This document shows positions 8,521 through 17,723 of a stretch of DNA of 64,000 nucleotides, in pieces. Source of the DNA: Akkermansia muciniphila (GTDB lineage Bacteria; Verrucomicrobiota; Verrucomicrobiia; Verrucomicrobiales; Akkermansiaceae); assembly GCA_945874895.1 (NCBI GenBank), contig CAMCIC010000017.1:1-64000 (forward strand). Reading direction: 5' to 3'. Position numbers and translations under genes: made by a program. The notes beneath the pieces are model-generated. The model was not told where the DNA came from. It saw nothing but the letters and a program-made list of their open reading frames with translations, and ran no database searches. Numbering within the stretch: position 1 is the first letter of the stretch; each line of letters starts with the position of its first letter.

Positions 8521-8573
8521 GGGGGGGGGAGATGATTCGATGAGCGGATAACAAAGCCCGTAGGCTCCTAGCC

Positions 8574-9875
8574 TTACGAGCGTCCGCTGAGGCCGGAGAT
8601 GGTCTGGAAGATGGAGGTGAAGATCAGATACATCATGCTGCCGATCAGGCCGGCCATGATGACGAGGATCACCGGGGTGACGAGCGCCATGAGGCGTTGC
8701 ATGTCCTTGGCCATTTCGCGGTCGTAACGTTCCGCGGCGCGGCGCAGGGAGATGTCGATTTTCCCAGTCTGCTCGCCTACGGCCACCATGTCGATCAGCA
8801 GTGGCGGGAAAGCTCCGGCGCGGGTCATGGCTTTGGTAACAGAGCGGCCATCGCCGACCTGGGCGATCACTTGGTCGAGCTGCTTGCGCATCACCAGATT
8901 CCCTGTGGCATCACGGGCCAGCTCCAATGAACGCAGCAGCGGCAGGCCGTTGCCGACGAGGTTGGCCATGGTTTCCAGAAACTGCACGTAGAAGCGGCTG
9001 GAGATGAGTTTGCCGAAGAGTGGCATGTTGAGTTTGATCCCATCCCAGGCGTATTTGTTCTCGGGATTGTCCTTCCAGGCTTTGAAAAAGATCGCGGCGG
9101 CGACGAGCACGAGCGTGATGACGTGCCACCACTCCTTGAGGAAATCCGAGGCACCGATCATGATGGCGGCGCCGAGAGGAACTTTCGCGCCGGGTGTGCT
9201 CTGGATCAGCGAGGTGAGCTGCGGAATGAGCGTGGTGACCAGCAGAATGGAAACGCCGATGCAGGAAAGCACCAGAAATGACGGATAAATCAGCGCGAGG
9301 ACGAACTTCGATTGCAGCTCCTGCAAAGTCTTCAGATAGTGGGCCTGGCGGCGCAGAATCGTATCGAGCGCACCGGAGGCTTCACCGGCAGCGGCGAGGC
9401 TGCAGTAAAGCTGATCAAAGCCGGCACTGGTGCGGCGTAGGGCGTTGGAAAAATTCATGCCATCCCGCACATCCTGACGAAGTCGCTGGGCGATTGCTTT
9501 CAGATTGCCCAGTTCCTGACGGTTTTCCATGGCGAGCAAGGCGGGCTCGAGTTGGAGACCACCACCTAACATATCGGACAGCTCCTCGGTGAACATCACC
9601 ACCTCGGCGCGCTTCATTTTTAGCAGGCCATCGGACTTTTCGGCAGGCTTGGCTTTTTCGCCATCAGCGGGCTTGGAAGAAGGTTTGGCAGTTGGCTTAG
9701 CCGCGGCTTTGTTCGGTTTGGCGGAACCGCTGGTGGCGGAAATCTCCTTGATGGAGACGGGTTGCAGGCCTTTGCGATCGAGCAAACGCAGGGCTTCCGT
9801 GCGATCGGCGGCGTCGATTTCGCCTTGGCTAACGGAGCCCTTGCTGTTGAGCGCTTTGTAGGTAAAAACTGCCAT
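8574..9875 (-). CDS. Type II secretion/type IV pilus inner-membrane platform protein (GspF/PilC)
   Basis: A 433-residue platform protein that couples the assembly ATPase to pilin or pseudopilin polymerisation. A short N-terminal domain ('MAVFTYKALNSKG...') is followed by a Lys/Ala/Pro-rich linker (about 45-90) and two repeated T2SSF domains, each with a hydrophobic segment pair. 'AAAGEASGALDTIL' in the first copy and 'VAVGEQTGKIDISL' in the second are the family signatures. The linker is longer than usual. It sits 12 bp downstream of the GspE-type ATPase on the same strand, so the two form an operon. No pilin, secretin or peptidase gene is nearby. Confidence 0.93.
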   Translation of the reverse strand: MAVFTYKALNSKGSVSQGEIDAADRTEALRLLDRKGLQPVSIKEISATSGSAKPNKAAAKPTAKPSSKPADGEKAKPAEKSDGLLKMKRAEVVMFTEELSDMLGGGLQLEPALLAMENRQELGNLKAIAQRLRQDVRDGMNFSNALRRTSAGFDQLYCSLAAAGEASGALDTILRRQAHYLKTLQELQSKFVLALIYPSFLVLSCIGVSILLVTTLIPQLTSLIQSTPGAKVPLGAAIMIGASDFLKEWWHVITLVLVAAAIFFKAWKDNPENKYAWDGIKLNMPLFGKLISSRFYVQFLETMANLVGNGLPLLRSLELARDATGNLVMRKQLDQVIAQVGDGRSVTKAMTRAGAFPPLLIDMVAVGEQTGKIDISLRRAAERYDREMAKDMQRLMALVTPVILVIMAGLIGSMMYLIFTSIFQTISGLSGRS

Positions 9876-9887
9876 GACTGGATTTCG

Positions 9888-11678
9888 TTAGGCCTCATCA
9901 CCGCCGATGTCGGTGGCGGTGACGGAAATGATTTCCTCGATGGTGGTGAGTCCCTGCATGACCTTGTGCCAGCCGTAGATGCGCATGGGAACGTAGCCAT
10001 CCTTGAGGGCCTGGGCGCGGATCTCGGCGGCGGGGGCTTGGTGGGTGACCATTTCCTGAATCTGCGGTGAAATCAGCGCGGCTTCGTAAATGGCGAGTCG
10101 TCCGGAGAAGCCGGTATTGCGGCAGCGATCGCATCCGCGCGGGCTGTAGGCTTGGCCGACGATGTCGTGCGGGATGCCGAATTCCTCGCGCATCTGGAAC
10201 GTGACCTCACGCGGGACCTTGCAATGCGGGCAGAGGCGACGCACGAGACGTTGGGCGAGGAAGGCGCGCACGGCGGCGGCGACGAGGAAAGGCTCTACGC
10301 CCATATCGATCAGACGGCTGAGACCGCCGAGGGCATCGTTGGTGTGCAGGGTGGAAAACACCAAGTGACCGGTGAGCGAAGCGCGGATGGCGATTTCCGC
10401 CGTTTCTAGGTCGCGAATCTCCCCGATCATCACGATGTTCGGGTCGGCACGGAGAATCGAGCGCAGGGCGGTGGCGAAGGTGAGGCCGATCTCGGATTTC
10501 ACCGCGATCTGCATGACACCGGGGAGCTTGTTTTCCACGGGGTCTTCGACCGTCACGATGCGGCGGTCCGGGTGGTTCACCTCGGTGAGGAAACTGTAAA
10601 GGCTGGTGGATTTGCCCGAACCGGTGGGTCCGGTGATCAGGATGATGCCGTTGGAAAGGTGCAGCAGGGACTCGATGCGCTTGCGCACGAAGGGCTCCAT
10701 ACCGAGTTTATCGAGCGAGAATTTTTCCTGGTTGAGCAAACGCAACGAGACGCTCTCGCCCTCCACGGTGGGGACGGTGGCAACACGGACGTCGATGGTC
10801 TGTCCCTCGAATTGCAGGTTGATACGACCGTCCTGCGGCATGCGGCGCTCGGCGATATCGAGGCGCGACATGATTTTCAAACGGGCGATCACCGAGCTTT
10901 GCAGCGCTTTGATGTTTTCCGGCACGGTGACCTCGACGAGCTTGCCGTCGATGCGGTAACGGATGCGGAGGTTGGTGCTGAGAGGCTCGACATGGATATC
11001 CGTCGCGCGTTGTTCCAGCGACTCGCGGATGATCTGGTTGACGAATTTCACCACGCTGGCTTCCTCGTCGTCGTTGTCATCGATCACGTTGGCTTCGTCG
11101 TGACTTTCCAGGCGTTCGTAGTCGAGATCGCGGCCTTCGAGGATTTGTTCGAAAGTATCCGCACCCACCCCGTAGAGACGGCGGAGGGATTCATGGATGC
11201 GGCGGCGCGAGGCCATGCACCAGTCGATGGGGACGTCGAGCGCTTGTGAGGCGGCTTGGCGGGCGACAAGATTGAAGGGATCGAAGGTAGCGAGCTTGAG
11301 ACGTTTTTTGTCACCTTCCTCGATGATGGCGATGGGCAGCAGACGGTGCCGCAAGGCAATGCGTGGACCGCAAAGATCGCGCAGGGGCAGCGGTTGCTCC
11401 GCAGCGGGGATGGTATCCAGCCACTCCATGCCGATGTCGTGGGCTAGCTCGCGCAGGTATTTTTCCTCATCGACCACATTGGCATCGAGAATGTCATCCA
11501 GGGGAGAACGCTGGCGCAGCGAAGAAGCCTCGATGACTTTTTCTAAGTTCTCCAAATCCTCGCAACCGGAGCGGCGAGCGGGGTCGATCAGTAATTCCAT
11601 CATGGTGACAAGACTCTTCTGCAACAAAAACCGCTGGATGGCAAACTTGTCTTGGAAAAGTTTTGCGTGTGGATTCAT
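9888..11678 (-). CDS. GspE/PilB-family secretion ATPase
   Basis: A 596-residue hexameric ATPase powering type II secretion or type IV pilus extension. An N-terminal MshEN/GspE-N domain precedes the ATPase core with Walker A 'GPTGSGKST' (about 350), an Asp box around 'VTVEDPVE', Walker B 'IVMIGEIRD' and a His box 'HLVFSTLHTND'. A tetracysteine zinc motif CPHC ... CDRC (about 483-519) is typical of GspE/PilB. The ATG at 11678 is preceded by GTGAGGCTTCCG, a good ribosome binding site, and is preferred over the GTG at 11690. It is the first gene of an operon with the GspF/PilC gene. Confidence 0.94.
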   Translation of the reverse strand: MNPHAKLFQDKFAIQRFLLQKSLVTMMELLIDPARRSGCEDLENLEKVIEASSLRQRSPLDDILDANVVDEEKYLRELAHDIGMEWLDTIPAAEQPLPLRDLCGPRIALRHRLLPIAIIEEGDKKRLKLATFDPFNLVARQAASQALDVPIDWCMASRRRIHESLRRLYGVGADTFEQILEGRDLDYERLESHDEANVIDDNDDEEASVVKFVNQIIRESLEQRATDIHVEPLSTNLRIRYRIDGKLVEVTVPENIKALQSSVIARLKIMSRLDIAERRMPQDGRINLQFEGQTIDVRVATVPTVEGESVSLRLLNQEKFSLDKLGMEPFVRKRIESLLHLSNGIILITGPTGSGKSTSLYSFLTEVNHPDRRIVTVEDPVENKLPGVMQIAVKSEIGLTFATALRSILRADPNIVMIGEIRDLETAEIAIRASLTGHLVFSTLHTNDALGGLSRLIDMGVEPFLVAAAVRAFLAQRLVRRLCPHCKVPREVTFQMREEFGIPHDIVGQAYSPRGCDRCRNTGFSGRLAIYEAALISPQIQEMVTHQAPAAEIRAQALKDGYVPMRIYGWHKVMQGLTTIEEIISVTATDIGGDEA

Positions 11679-11700
11679 CGGAAGCCTCACAACGGATCAT

Positions 11701-11730
11701 AAAAAAACCACACTTCCGGAGAAGTGTGGT
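11701..11730 (-). terminator. Intrinsic terminator of the RRM-protein gene
   Basis: A perfect 10-bp stem, ACCACACTTC with GAAGTGTGGT around a CGGA loop (11707-11730), is followed on the minus strand by seven T residues. It lies 24 bp after the RRM gene stop and before the GspE start. An A-rich run on the other side gives a weaker plus-strand version. Confidence 0.9.
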
Positions 11731-11754
11731 GAAAAAATCTTACGTGCGAGGGAA

Positions 11755-12225
11755 TCAACCCCAATCGCCGCCGCCGCCGTAGCCACCGCCGCCACCGCGA
11801 CGATCACCACCGTAGCCACCGCCGCCACCACGACGGTCTCCACCGCCTTTGTAGCCGCCGCCACCGCCGCCGCCTTTGTAGCCGCCACCGCCGCCGCCTT
11901 TGTAGCCACCGGCGCCGCCACCTTTGTAGCCGCCGCCGCCACCACCTTTGTAGCCGCCGCCACCACCGCCACCTGAGCGAGGCTCACGGGCTTCTGCGGC
12001 ATTGATGCGCAAAGCGCGGCCTTGATAGTCTTGGTCATTCAATGCAGCAATCGCTGCATTGGCTCCCGCTACTTCGCCCATCGTAACAAATGCAAAACCA
12101 CGAGGGCGGCCCGTTTCACGATCGGTGACGATTTTCACGCGTTCCACCGTACCGTAGGGACTGAAGAGCTCGGTGATCTCATCTTCAGTAGCGGAGAAGG
12201 GCAGATTGCCCACATAGATATCCAT
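11755..12225 (-). CDS. RRM RNA-binding protein with a glycine-rich repeat tail
   Basis: A 156-residue single-RRM protein of the bacterial Rbp type, with RNP2 'IYVGNL' (3-8) and RNP1 'RGFAFVTM' (42-49). From residue 84 the tail is almost only Gly, Tyr, Lys and Arg: several copies of 'GGGYKGG', then 'DRRGGGGGYGG'. Such tails bind RNA non-specifically and can promote condensation; bacterial Rbps are known as cold-responsive RNA chaperones. The ATG at 12225 begins the RRM; the frame to 12405 adds unrelated sequence. The 262-bp upstream gap may hold a long leader. The repeat DNA may vary in copy number between strains. Confidence 0.92.
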   Translation of the reverse strand: MDIYVGNLPFSATEDEITELFSPYGTVERVKIVTDRETGRPRGFAFVTMGEVAGANAAIAALNDQDYQGRALRINAAEAREPRSGGGGGGGYKGGGGGGYKGGGAGGYKGGGGGGYKGGGGGGGYKGGGDRRGGGGGYGGDRRGGGGGYGGGGDWG

Positions 12226-12452
12226 AATCGTAACTGTAATAAAAACGCTGTTTTGATAAACGCCAGCCAAGCCAACAGCAATAGACTCGGAAGACGACCA
12301 CGACAATTCTGCCGTGGGACATCTGAGTGTTAAGGGATAAAATCGCATTTCACAAGAAAAAAAGTTGGATGCGGAAAATATCGGATTCGTGCTGGACATG
12401 GCCATTCACATGAAGCCCCAGAACATCTTCCGCATTCGCTACGAATAAATCG

Positions 12453-12481
12453 TTGAAAGTTGCGTCAGAAATACGTTATTT
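12453..12481 (+). promoter_or_regulatory. Possible promoter of the 12488 gene
   Basis: TTGAAA and TTATTT are separated by 17 bp. The -10 box ends 6 bp before the ATG, which would make the message almost leaderless. Matched by eye only. Confidence 0.3.
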
Positions 12482-12487
12482 GGTTTT

Positions 12488-13126
12488 ATGCATTCACTAC
12501 TATTGACACCGATTCGTTGCTGCGGGCTGCTGTGGATGGCAATGCTGGCGATGTTGCAGGCACAGGTTCGGTTGGATATGGATGCGCTGGGGCAAAGTCT
12601 GGGGGGCTGGGACAAAAAGCGAACCAAGGCCGCAGATTATGAACTCTCCGGCAGCACCTATCGTACCTATAAACCGGAAATCACGCCCACGCCCGAGGGA
12701 GGCATCTTCGTCTCGGTTCGCATCGATTACTGTCGCGGCATGTTTTCGAGCAATGACTTCGCCACATTGGAGATGACCTTCGATTCCAAAGGAGTGCTGA
12801 CCAGCGCGCAAAGTAGCATTGCCATCCAAGGACGGAAAATCAGCAGCGATGTCATGCGCACCAGCATGAAACTCAGTGAGTCCCAAGGGGCGGTCGGGGC
12901 TGCCGTGAAGATGGGTGGCGACCTCGTCGCGGACCTCACCGAAAAATTGTCGCGAGAAAATGTGGTGGAGGCAGGGCGCGTGACTTTTCCTTCCGCGGTG
13001 CGGCACAATTTCAACAAAGTCTTCCAAGCGGTGAACTATACCACTCCTGTGCAAGCTCCGCTGTTACCGGAAACCTTGCCCGCAGCACCGTCTGCCGTTC
13101 CGAACTCAGGCGAAGGCAAAAAATAA
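12488..13126 (+). CDS. Secreted protein of unknown function
   Basis: A 212-residue protein with a signal peptide (hydrophobic to about residue 25, 'MLAMLQAQ'). The mature part is a small mixed alpha/beta domain, with strand-like stretches such as 'GGIFVSVRIDYCRGMF' and an amphipathic helix around 'AAVKMGGDLVADLTEKL', ending in a Pro/Ala-rich tail. No family is recognised. It stands alone before the acyl-ligase fusion gene on the same strand, 105 bp apart. Confidence 0.7.
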   Translation: MHSLLLTPIRCCGLLWMAMLAMLQAQVRLDMDALGQSLGGWDKKRTKAADYELSGSTYRTYKPEITPTPEGGIFVSVRIDYCRGMFSSNDFATLEMTFDSKGVLTSAQSSIAIQGRKISSDVMRTSMKLSESQGAVGAAVKMGGDLVADLTEKLSRENVVEAGRVTFPSAVRHNFNKVFQAVNYTTPVQAPLLPETLPAAPSAVPNSGEGKK

Positions 13127-13231
13127 CCAGCTGGTTCCGTCCAAGTCTCGTTAGATCGGGCATTCTTCTCATTTCCTGTTTGGCAGAAACGCCTCCGGCA
13201 TGTAGTTTCGCGAGCACACACTGCATACACC

Positions 13232-15370
13232 ATGAGCCATTACCACATCATCGGCCAAGACCGCATTCCCAGCGGTGGGATTCTCGTGATTCCGGGGCGA
13301 GTGTCGCACGCGGAGATTACAGTATTTCGCAAGTTGTTTTCCGGCCGACCCATTACTTGGCTCGTCGAGGAAAATGCTGTGATACCCGATGAAATCAAGT
13401 CCCTCATTCAACAGGATCAGGGAGCGATGTTCAGTGTGGAGGACGATATCCTACTCGTAGGCGAGCAACTCAAAACCTATTTCGCCAAGCAGGGTGTCAT
13501 TGTATTTTTGCCCGGTCGTTCTGTGGCCCGCGCGGCTGTGCCGTGTCAGATTCCATCGCAGGTGCTGCATGCGCTCTGTGGTTTTGGACTGCCGGTCTTG
13601 CCTGTTGCCATCGATGTGCCGCGCGAAGGTGGATTTTTGATCGAAAAATCCATGCAACAACCCGAAGGGGTGATGGCGGTGGGACATCCGATGGAGGCGG
13701 GGCAGGCAACCGTGCCGCTTTTCCAAGAGCGACTTCTGCTGGCCGCGGAAGAAGCTTTTTCGCAACGCGGATTTCTCCAACAAAGTCTCGGTCTGGTATT
13801 GCTGAAGGGATTGAAAAAATTTGCCACGCAAGCACAGATTCACGACGGCACGGATGACTCATCCCTGACCTTCGACAAGGTTCTGGCTTCCGCGATTGTG
13901 TTATCGAAAGTCATTCGCCTTGAAACCGATCAACCGCGCGTAGGCATCGTATTGCCCCCTGGCAAGGCAGGTCTGATTGCCAACCTCGCGGTCATTTTCG
14001 CAGGCAAGGTGCCGGTGAATCTGAATTTCACGGCCAGTCAGGAGGCGGTTCGTTCGGCCATGCGACAAGCCGATCTCGATCGCTTCATCACGGTGGATCC
14101 GTTCGTGCGAAAATTCCCCGCCTTTCCGTGGCCACCCAATCGTGACTTGATCCTCATCGAGCGCATTCTTCCCAGTTTGAAGAAAAAAATTGGCTGGTGG
14201 TTGGTGCTGTCTAAAATTCTTCCTACCTCTGTTTTGGCCGCGCACCTGCGGATCACGCAGAAAAAACCCAGTGACGAGGCCGTGCTGCTCTTCACTTCAG
14301 GTTCTTCTGGTGAGCCAAAAGGTGTTTCCCTCACACATCGCAATGTACTCGCGAACGAACTGCAATTTCACTCGCGTCTCGATTGCAAACCGGGGGCCAA
14401 GATTTTCGGCTGTCTGCCGCTATTTCATTCCTTCGGATGTACCGCTACGCTCTGGTATCCTGTGATTGGCGGTCTGAATTTGGTGACCTACCCCAGTCCC
14501 GCAGAGAGCAAGCGCATCGCGGAATTGATTCACCAACAAAAAGTAGAGATCTTTCTTTCCACTCCTACATTTTTGCGCGGCTACATGAAACGCGTGGATC
14601 CGGAGCAGCTGGCCTCGCTGCGCTTGGTCGTGACTGGTGCGGAAAAATTGCCCGAGTCCTTTGCCCGTGCCTTTGAGGAAAAATTCGGCATTCGTCCTCA
14701 TGAAGGTTACGGACTCACCGAGACATCGCCCGCCACGAACTTGAATCTACCTGACCTGCCCAGCCTCCATGGCTTACCGGTTATTCCATCGGCACGCAGC
14801 GGATCCGTCGGCACCATGTTGCCGGGCATGGCCATACGCATCACAAATCCTGCCACCGAAAAACCGATCGCCCTCGACCAACAAGGGCTGATTTGGCTCA
14901 GAGGCGCGAATGTCTTCGGCGGATATCTGGATAACCCGAAAAAATCTGCTGAAGTTCTGCATGACGGCTGGTTCTTAACCGGAGACGTGGGCCGCATGGA
15001 TGCGGATGGGTTTTTATATATTGAAGGACGAATCTCACGCTTTTCCAAGATCGGTGGGGAAATGGTTCCTCATGAAACCCTTGAAGCAGAGGTGACCAAA
15101 GCATTGGGTCTGGATCAAGAAAGCGAGAGGAAAATTGCCATTGTCGGGGTGCCTGATACCCAAAAAGGCGAGGTCATTGTTCTGCTCTCCACCGTAGCCG
15201 GGTTGGCGCTGGAGCAGGAATGCATCGATCTACGATACAAGCTGATGGATGCAGGCATTCCCTCCCTGTGGTGTCCCAAACGCATCGTGCCAGTGTCTGA
15301 CATTCCCATGCTCGCATCGGGAAAACTCGACATCAAAGGTTGTGCCGAACTGGCTGTCCAAGGGGGGTGA
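13232..15370 (+). CDS. Acyltransferase-like/AMP-dependent acyl ligase fusion (Aas-like)
   Basis: A 712-residue protein with the layout of Aas, the 2-acyl-glycerophosphoethanolamine acyltransferase/acyl-ACP synthetase. Residues about 1-200 look like a PlsC-type domain, but the HX4D motif is changed (His26 in 'VSHAEITVF' lacks the Asp) and the usual FPEG block reads LPGRS (about 93-97). The AMP-binding enzyme domain follows: P-loop 'TSGSSGEPKG' (355-364), 'GYGLTETSP', 'GWFLTGDVGRMD', and a C-terminal 'SGKLDIKG' with the catalytic lysine. The ligase half should activate fatty acids as acyl-AMP. The acyltransferase half may be inactive or serve binding only. Likely role: membrane phospholipid or fatty acid recycling. 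Confidence 0.83.
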   Translation: MSHYHIIGQDRIPSGGILVIPGRVSHAEITVFRKLFSGRPITWLVEENAVIPDEIKSLIQQDQGAMFSVEDDILLVGEQLKTYFAKQGVIVFLPGRSVARAAVPCQIPSQVLHALCGFGLPVLPVAIDVPREGGFLIEKSMQQPEGVMAVGHPMEAGQATVPLFQERLLLAAEEAFSQRGFLQQSLGLVLLKGLKKFATQAQIHDGTDDSSLTFDKVLASAIVLSKVIRLETDQPRVGIVLPPGKAGLIANLAVIFAGKVPVNLNFTASQEAVRSAMRQADLDRFITVDPFVRKFPAFPWPPNRDLILIERILPSLKKKIGWWLVLSKILPTSVLAAHLRITQKKPSDEAVLLFTSGSSGEPKGVSLTHRNVLANELQFHSRLDCKPGAKIFGCLPLFHSFGCTATLWYPVIGGLNLVTYPSPAESKRIAELIHQQKVEIFLSTPTFLRGYMKRVDPEQLASLRLVVTGAEKLPESFARAFEEKFGIRPHEGYGLTETSPATNLNLPDLPSLHGLPVIPSARSGSVGTMLPGMAIRITNPATEKPIALDQQGLIWLRGANVFGGYLDNPKKSAEVLHDGWFLTGDVGRMDADGFLYIEGRISRFSKIGGEMVPHETLEAEVTKALGLDQESERKIAIVGVPDTQKGEVIVLLSTVAGLALEQECIDLRYKLMDAGIPSLWCPKRIVPVSDIPMLASGKLDIKGCAELAVQGG

Positions 15371-15430
15371 TCGGGTGTCTACGTCTGATTTTTTTGCATG
15401 ACTCATGTCTCACACGACGTATGAGCCTGC

Positions 15431-17602
15431 ATGCTGCGCATCTTACTCGTCTTGGCACTTGCGATAGGACCCGTGAGGGCCGCCGATCGTCCAAACATCC
15501 TTTTTTTGTTTTCGGACGACCACGCCCTGGCCGCCATTTCCGCCTACGGCGGGCGCTACGCCGAGATCGCGCCCACACCCCACATTGACCGCATCGGCCA
15601 AGAAGGCGCGCTGTTCCGCCGTTCCTTTTGCGCCAATTCGATTTGCGGACCCTCGCGTGCCTGCATCATCACGGGCAAACATTCCCACAAAAACGGCTAC
15701 CTCAGCAATGACTTCGATACCTTCGATGGCAATCAATCGACTTTACCGAAATTGCTGCAAGGAGCCGGTTACCAGACCGCTCTCATCGGCAAGTGGCACC
15801 TCGTCAGCGAACCCCAGGGCTTTGATCACTGGCATATCCTGCCGGGTCAGGGCAATTACTACAATCCCCAGTTCATCAACGCGCAAGGAACCAAGCGTCA
15901 TGAGGGTTATTGCACCGATCTCATCACGGATTTCTCTCTCGACTGGTTGAAAAATGGCCGCGACCCCAAAAAACCTTTCCTACTGATGTGCCAGCACAAG
16001 GCTCCGCACCGCAACTGGACTCCCGCATTGCGCCATATCGGCGGCTACAAGGACAAGACCCTGCCGCAGCCCGCGAACTTATTCGACAATTACGATAACC
16101 GTAGTAGTTCACTCAAGCTCCAACAAATGTCCGTGGCTAAGGATTTCTCGTGGGGTCATGACATGAAATTCCGCGGCAAAAACGAATGGCCCGCTCACTT
16201 TACTGCACTGGGAAACGGCGAGTATGAGCGCATGAACGGCGAACAGAAAAAAATCTGGGATGCTGTTTATGATCCGGAAAATCAGCAATTCCTCGCGCAA
16301 ATGCGTGCCGGGAAACTCTCTGAAAAACAGATCACCGAGTGGAAATTCCAGCGCTACATCAAGGACTATCTCCTCACCGTCAAGGCCGTCGATGAATCGG
16401 TGGGCCGCCTGCTGGAGTATCTCGAAACATCAGGGCTCGCGAAAAACACCATCGTAATCTACTCTGCGGACCAAGGATTTTATCTGGGCGAGCACGGATG
16501 GTATGACAAGCGCTGGATGTTTGAAGAATCGCTGGCGATGCCCTTTCTGATCCGTTGGCCGGGGGTGGTGAAGGCAGGTGGCAAACCTGAATCCATGATC
16601 CAAAACATTGATTACGCCCCCACCTTGCTCGAAGCCGCAGGACTGCCCGTGCCCGCCCGCATGCAGGGCAAAAGTTTTTTGCCAGTGCTGCAAGGGCGAA
16701 AAGACAAAACCGTCGAAAGCGTCTACTACGCCTACTACGGGGAGAACACCCACAGGGTGGCCGCTCATGACGGCGTGCGCACAGCCACTCACAAGCTCAT
16801 GCATTTCCCCACCACCAAGGAATGGCAACTGTTCGATCTCATCAACGATCCGCAAGAAATGAAATCGGTGCACGCAGATCCCGCATACGCCTCGGTGTTC
16901 GCTTTTATGAAAAAGGAATACGCTCAAAAACGCTCGGAATATGAGGTGAACGATGCCGTTGTGCCAAAGGATCGATCGAAAGAAGAATGGTGGATCCAAC
17001 GCCATCGCGAAAAAGTCCAAGAAAGCAAAAAGGCAGGCAACCCTGACTTGGTATTCCTCGGCGATTCCATCACACAAGGTTGGGAAGCTGCGGGTAAGCA
17101 AGCCTTTGACGCCAGCTTCGGCTCCCGCCCAACCCTCAACCTCGGTTTTTCCGGTGACCGCACCCAACACGTCTTATGGCGCTTGTTCAATGGCGAATGG
17201 AACGGCATCCAACCCAAGGCGGTGAGCTTGCTGATCGGCACCAACAACACCGGACATGTCAAACAAAACCCTTCAGAAACCGCCATGGGCGTGAAGCAAA
17301 TCATCGACTTCATCCGCGATCGCTCACCGGAAACGAAAATCATCCTGAACGATGTCTTCCCGCGCTCCGCCAACAAAGACGATGAGATGCGCAAACTCAA
17401 CGACGAAGTGAACCGACTCTGCGCGACCTACGTCGATCAGCAACACGTTTTCCGTCTCGATATGGGACCGCAATTTCTGCAAGCCGACGGCACCCTCTCG
17501 AAAGAGGTCATGCCCGATCTCCTTCACCTCAACGCTGCCAGTTACGAAAAGTGGGCCAAAGCCCTAGCCGAGAAGCTCAAGGAAATCGGCGTGCAGCCCT
17601 GA
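15431..17602 (+). CDS. Sulfatase-SGNH esterase fusion protein, secreted
   Basis: A 723-residue two-enzyme protein. After a signal peptide, residues about 19-500 are a type I sulfatase with formylglycine motif C-G-P-S-R (Cys72), metal-binding 'FLFSDDHA' and 'SADQGFYLGEHGW'. From about 537 a complete SGNH/GDSL esterase follows: block I G-D-S-I-T (Ser546), a block II Gly in 'NLGFSGDRTQHVLW', block III 'LIGTNNTGH' and block V 'DLLHLNAASY' with the Asp/His pair. This C-terminal type resembles the PAF-acetylhydrolase/carbohydrate deacetylase group. One chain could remove both sulfate and an ester such as acetate from the same glycan. NagA is encoded 121 bp downstream. Confidence 0.92.
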   Translation: MLRILLVLALAIGPVRAADRPNILFLFSDDHALAAISAYGGRYAEIAPTPHIDRIGQEGALFRRSFCANSICGPSRACIITGKHSHKNGYLSNDFDTFDGNQSTLPKLLQGAGYQTALIGKWHLVSEPQGFDHWHILPGQGNYYNPQFINAQGTKRHEGYCTDLITDFSLDWLKNGRDPKKPFLLMCQHKAPHRNWTPALRHIGGYKDKTLPQPANLFDNYDNRSSSLKLQQMSVAKDFSWGHDMKFRGKNEWPAHFTALGNGEYERMNGEQKKIWDAVYDPENQQFLAQMRAGKLSEKQITEWKFQRYIKDYLLTVKAVDESVGRLLEYLETSGLAKNTIVIYSADQGFYLGEHGWYDKRWMFEESLAMPFLIRWPGVVKAGGKPESMIQNIDYAPTLLEAAGLPVPARMQGKSFLPVLQGRKDKTVESVYYAYYGENTHRVAAHDGVRTATHKLMHFPTTKEWQLFDLINDPQEMKSVHADPAYASVFAFMKKEYAQKRSEYEVNDAVVPKDRSKEEWWIQRHREKVQESKKAGNPDLVFLGDSITQGWEAAGKQAFDASFGSRPTLNLGFSGDRTQHVLWRLFNGEWNGIQPKAVSLLIGTNNTGHVKQNPSETAMGVKQIIDFIRDRSPETKIILNDVFPRSANKDDEMRKLNDEVNRLCATYVDQQHVFRLDMGPQFLQADGTLSKEVMPDLLHLNAASYEKWAKALAEKLKEIGVQP

Positions 17603-17680
17603 TGTTCCCGTGGGCGCCGCCACGCTGCTGCAATAAGTGAGACTGGATTCCAAAAGCAAGATGATTTGCCCAATTCACCC

Positions 17681-17709
17681 TTGCTGAAATCTGTTTCTTT
17701 TTGTAATAC
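17681..17709 (+). promoter_or_regulatory. Possible nagA promoter
   Basis: TTGCTG and TAATAC are separated by 17 bp, and the -10 box ends 14 bp before the nagA ATG, implying a leader of only a few bases. Found by eye. Confidence 0.4.
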
Positions 17710-17723
17710 AACTGCCCCCACGC

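Noticed and set aside
8521-8528. Run of eight G residues
   Set aside because: Probably a simple homopolymer after the stop; no phase-variable gene spans it.
11764-11975. Repetitive GC-rich stretch that might look like a repeat array
   Set aside because: It encodes the glycine-rich tail of the RRM protein; the repeats are codon repeats without spacers, not a CRISPR or mobile repeat.
12365-12448. Short frame ending 'DMAIHMKPQNIFRIRYE'
   Set aside because: Looks coding but has no Met start, is closed by a stop upstream at 12338, and has no recognised homologue; chance cannot be excluded.
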